Shown in pieces: positions 61,714 through 64,000 of a stretch of DNA of 64,000 nt. The DNA comes from Aromatoleum aromaticum EbN1 (lineage in GTDB: Bacteria; Pseudomonadota; Gammaproteobacteria; Burkholderiales; Rhodocyclaceae), in assembly GCF_000025965.1 (NCBI RefSeq), contig NC_006513.1, forward strand, positions 4,209,400 through 4,273,399. The letters run 5' to 3'. Every line of letters starts with the position of its first letter. The stretch's first letter is position 1. The position numbers and the translations under genes were made by a program. The notes beneath the pieces were generated by a model, which saw only the letters and a list, made by a program, of their open reading frames with translations, was not told the origin of the DNA and searched no databases.

Positions 61714-64000
61714 TTACGGTCTGTCGATGTTGCCCAGCGCATACAGCTCGCAGCCGTCCGCCCCGTCGCCCGCGGGCTCGTCGGACTGCTGGATGCTGCG
61801 GGCGATCCAGATGTCGGCGAGTGCGCCGACGGTATTGATGCGCACGACGTTGCCGGCCGACCAGCCGCCGCCGTTCGCGGCGACCGGGATCGACAGGTAC
61901 GGCACGCCGCCGCTGCCATCGGTGTTGCGGGTGCGCGGGTTGATCGGCGCGATGTCGGCGGTGAACGGGCCGGAATAGACCAGGCCGCGGCGCTCGCCGA
62001 TGAGTTCGACGTTCGTCGTGCTCGTCCAGCGCAGCAGCCAGCGTTCAGTCTCGGCGCCTTCGTTCGTGACGCTAATCGGGTGGGCGATGGTGTCGAGGGT
62101 TGCTGTCGCTTCACTGCCCACGAGCGCATCCGACCACGTGCCGGACCAGGTGGCCTGGTCCCACGTCGCGGAGACGCGCGCGCGGCGGTCGCCGTGGATC
62201 AGGCACGAGGCGACGATCGACTCCCCCGCCGGATAGGCATGCGTGAGCGGGCGGGCGAGCGTGAGCTGGCCGCTGATCTGCGCGTCGGTGATCTGGCGCA
62301 GGTCGGCGACGGTGTGGCGCACGGTGACCGGCATCGCGATGCCGGTGACGTCGGTGAAGGTGACGATGCCCGTGGCACGGTCGAGCGTGTAGCCGGTGGC
62401 GACGCTCGCGCCGGTCGCATCCGTGACGCGCACCCAGGCGATGCGGGTGCGGCCGCAGTCGATCGTGCCGCCGTTGATGACGGTCTGCGGCGCGGCGTCG
62501 GCGGCGTGCATGACCATGACGACGTCGCCGGGCCGGTAGATCGGCACTCGGCCATCGGAAGGCAGGCGCACCGGGTCGATGCCGAGGATGTCGGCGTCGA
62601 GCGGGAGGTAGGAGTAGGCGACGGCGTTGTAGCGGATCGAGGCGGGGTCGACGGGGGCGGTGAAGACGACCGACGAGACGCCGAACTCGTAATTGACGCT
62701 GCCGGAAGCGAAACCTGCACCCGCAACGACGCCGTCGGCATCAGCGACGCCGTTGATCTGGCCGAGCCCTTCGGCAACGGCAGTGATCGACACGGACTCT
62801 GGCTTCAGCGGCGCGAGCTGGGTGCGAAACACGGCGGTGGTGGTGGTCCAGTCGCCGTAGCGGCCGAGAGCCGACGTGATGACCGGCGTGCCGCTGGCGT
62901 TCGGCGCAGCGTAGGTCACGGTCGCGCGGCGGGTGGCGTAATCGACCGACCCTGCCGGCATGCCCGAGCCGGTGACCGGGTCGATGTCGGCGTACAGCGT
63001 GCCGTTGCGGTCCTGATACGTTTTGCCGCCGTAGGTGAATTCGAGCGAGTTCGGCACCAGCGTGATCGGCAGCGTGTCGATGCGGATCGTCGGCATGCCT
63101 TCGGGCGTTTCGCCGGCCGGGACGGTGATGTTCGCGGCGCCGGGGGAGGCGCCCGCGGCGAGGACATAGGACAGGTCGTCGAGCGTCGCAGGCACGCTCG
63201 GGCCTGCGTCATATGTCCATGCGTTGCCGCTCCACTCGCTCAGCGATACGACAACGCTGCCATTGACGACGATCTCGCCCGTGGCGTAATCGACACTGCC
63301 GAGCACGACCGTGCCGCCGACGTAGTACGAGCCGCCACCGACGAATTGCGGTTCAGCGCTGAACGGGTTGAGCTTGAGATTGCCCGCGCCGTCGTCGTAC
63401 AGCATGCCGCCGCCCATCGAGCCGTCGGGCAGATCGAGCCGGATGTGCGCCCGCACGCCATAGATCGCGAGCGCCGCGCCGACATTGACGGTGTTGGAAG
63501 CCGGCGTCCCGGTGGTTGCAGGCGCCTTGGTGTAGGCGACGCCGATGTTCGTCCCGGCGTCGGGCATCGCGACCGGTGCGAACGTGATGCGCGGCGCGGC
63601 GTAATCGACGGTGCCCGAGGCGTCGCCGGTGAGCGCGCCGCTGCCGTTGTCGCTGGCGGTTTTCGCGACGGCGCCGGCCTGCCAGGTGAGCACCAGCGTG
63701 CCCGGCTTGATCGGGTCGGTGAGGGTCGGCGCGGCGATGATCATTTCGGCCGCAGGCGCGGCCTCGGGGACCAGCGACACGTAATGCACCGGGCTGCCCC
63801 ACGTCATGATCACCGTGCTGTACGCATCGGGGAGCGCGCCGAGCGTCACCGACATCGCGCCGGTGGTGTAGTTGATCGTTCCGGCGCCGATCGACGGATC
63901 GGAGCCGACGAGCTGCCCGCTGCCGTTGTCGAGGAGCTCGTACCAGTTGTCTTGCGCGCGATACGCGACCGACAGCGTACCCGGCGCGGGGATCGGGGCG
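61714..64000 (-). CDS. Large phage tail/baseplate-like repeat protein, 5' end outside the window
   Basis: The frame is open to the right edge, so the start lies beyond 64000 (at least 761 residues visible). It has repeated beta units of the form DNGSG-L-x-G-G(T/S)(V/I)(D/N)Y-(A/T)-T-G-x-x-x-V-T-F, seen at GTINYTTGAMSVTL, GTVDYAAPRITF, GSVDYATGEIVV, GSVDYATRRATVTY and GSVNYEFGVSSVVF. The C-terminal part includes ATWDQATWSGTWSDALVGSEA. Repetition suggests an elongated structural protein. Its exact tail role is unknown. Confidence 0.75.
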   Translation of the reverse strand, partial: APIPAPGTLSVAYRAQDNWYELLDNGSGQLVGSDPSIGAGTINYTTGAMSVTLGALPDAYSTVIMTWGSPVHYVSLVPEAAPAAEMIIAAPTLTDPIKPGTLVLTWQAGAVAKTASDNGSGALTGDASGTVDYAAPRITFAPVAMPDAGTNIGVAYTKAPATTGTPASNTVNVGAALAIYGVRAHIRLDLPDGSMGGGMLYDDGAGNLKLNPFSAEPQFVGGGSYYVGGTVVLGSVDYATGEIVVNGSVVVSLSEWSGNAWTYDAGPSVPATLDDLSYVLAAGASPGAANITVPAGETPEGMPTIRIDTLPITLVPNSLEFTYGGKTYQDRNGTLYADIDPVTGSGMPAGSVDYATRRATVTYAAPNASGTPVITSALGRYGDWTTTTAVFRTQLAPLKPESVSITAVAEGLGQINGVADADGVVAGAGFASGSVNYEFGVSSVVFTAPVDPASIRYNAVAYSYLPLDADILGIDPVRLPSDGRVPIYRPGDVVMVMHAADAAPQTVINGGTIDCGRTRIAWVRVTDATGASVATGYTLDRATGIVTFTDVTGIAMPVTVRHTVADLRQITDAQISGQLTLARPLTHAYPAGESIVASCLIHGDRRARVSATWDQATWSGTWSDALVGSEATATLDTIAHPISVTNEGAETERWLLRWTSTTNVELIGERRGLVYSGPFTADIAPINPRTRNTDGSGGVPYLSIPVAANGGGWSAGNVVRINTVGALADIWIARSIQQSDEPAGDGADGCELYALGNIDRP

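Larger units (their letters stand above)
55800..64000 (-). mobile_element. Prophage, late region (partial)
   Basis: Nearly all genes are on the minus strand, with short overlaps: structural or tail genes first, then holin, SAR endolysin, Rz and Rz1. The region continues past the right edge. No integrase, terminase, capsid or second attachment site is in the window, so the type and completeness cannot be judged. Confidence 0.85.

Overview
The window is GC-rich, densely coded bacterial chromosome. Gene order and protein type point to a betaproteobacterium of the Rhodocyclales, probably the Azoarcus/Aromatoleum/Thauera group. That assignment rests on recalled family resemblance (ilvI-ilvH-ilvC-psd-pssA followed by leuA, rpsP-rimM-trmD-rplS, lptF-lptG divergent from pepA-holC, PEP-CTERM exoproteins, SHP-type cytochromes); no database search was possible.

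Layout. 1-4.6 kb: branched-chain amino acid genes (ilvI cut by the window edge, ilvH, ilvC), then the phosphatidylethanolamine genes psd and pssA. 4.6-11.1 kb: a PepSY/response-regulator/histidine-kinase operon divergent from an SHP cytochrome, a diheme cytochrome, a second PepSY protein and a ferric-reductase-like flavocytochrome. Two near-identical 39-bp operator-like elements tie this region together. 11.1-12.9 kb: leuA behind a short leucine-rich leader peptide. 12.9-16.7 kb: small membrane and redox proteins, a YihY protein and a large uncharacterised protein. 16.8-19 kb: the rpsP-rimM-trmD-rplS operon with a clear promoter and terminator. 19-23.9 kb: lptF-lptG, and divergent pepA-holC-hypothetical. 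23.9-28.4 kb: a type I secretion cassette (membrane fusion protein, ABC exporter, CAP-domain RTX protein) lying between holC and valS. 28.7-34.1 kb: valS, a TusA-like protein, an M48 protease and moaC. 34.2-34.4 kb: a promoter followed by a strongly structured segment, a candidate small RNA. 34.4-35.8 kb: the alkylation-repair pair alkA and ogt.

36-46.8 kb is accessory. It holds a glycosyltransferase and a hexapeptide acyltransferase, then a sulfotransferase gene broken by an ISAs1-family element, which is itself interrupted by a group II intron whose reverse transcriptase has an in-frame deletion of the catalytic core. Next come two tandem paralogous exported proteins, one with a PEP-CTERM sorting signal and one with that signal replaced by another domain, and then an overlapping ThiF-like/nitroreductase pair. 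47-55.6 kb: a VapBC toxin-antitoxin pair, propionyl-CoA synthetase, an AcuI/YhdH reductase, an ABC-F ATPase and a Gcr-type membrane protein. 55.6-64 kb: the late end of a prophage read on the minus strand, with tail or structural genes followed by a lysis cassette (holin, SAR endolysin, Rz with an embedded Rz1). The prophage runs off the right edge, and no integrase or second attachment site is visible.

The most distinctive observations are the sulfotransferase/ISAs1/group II intron nest with an RT-less maturase, the duplicated four-half-site operator around the cytochrome/PepSY cluster, the probably leaderless leucine leader peptide before leuA, the orphan structured RNA candidate between moaC and alkA, and the C-terminal swap between the paired exoproteins.
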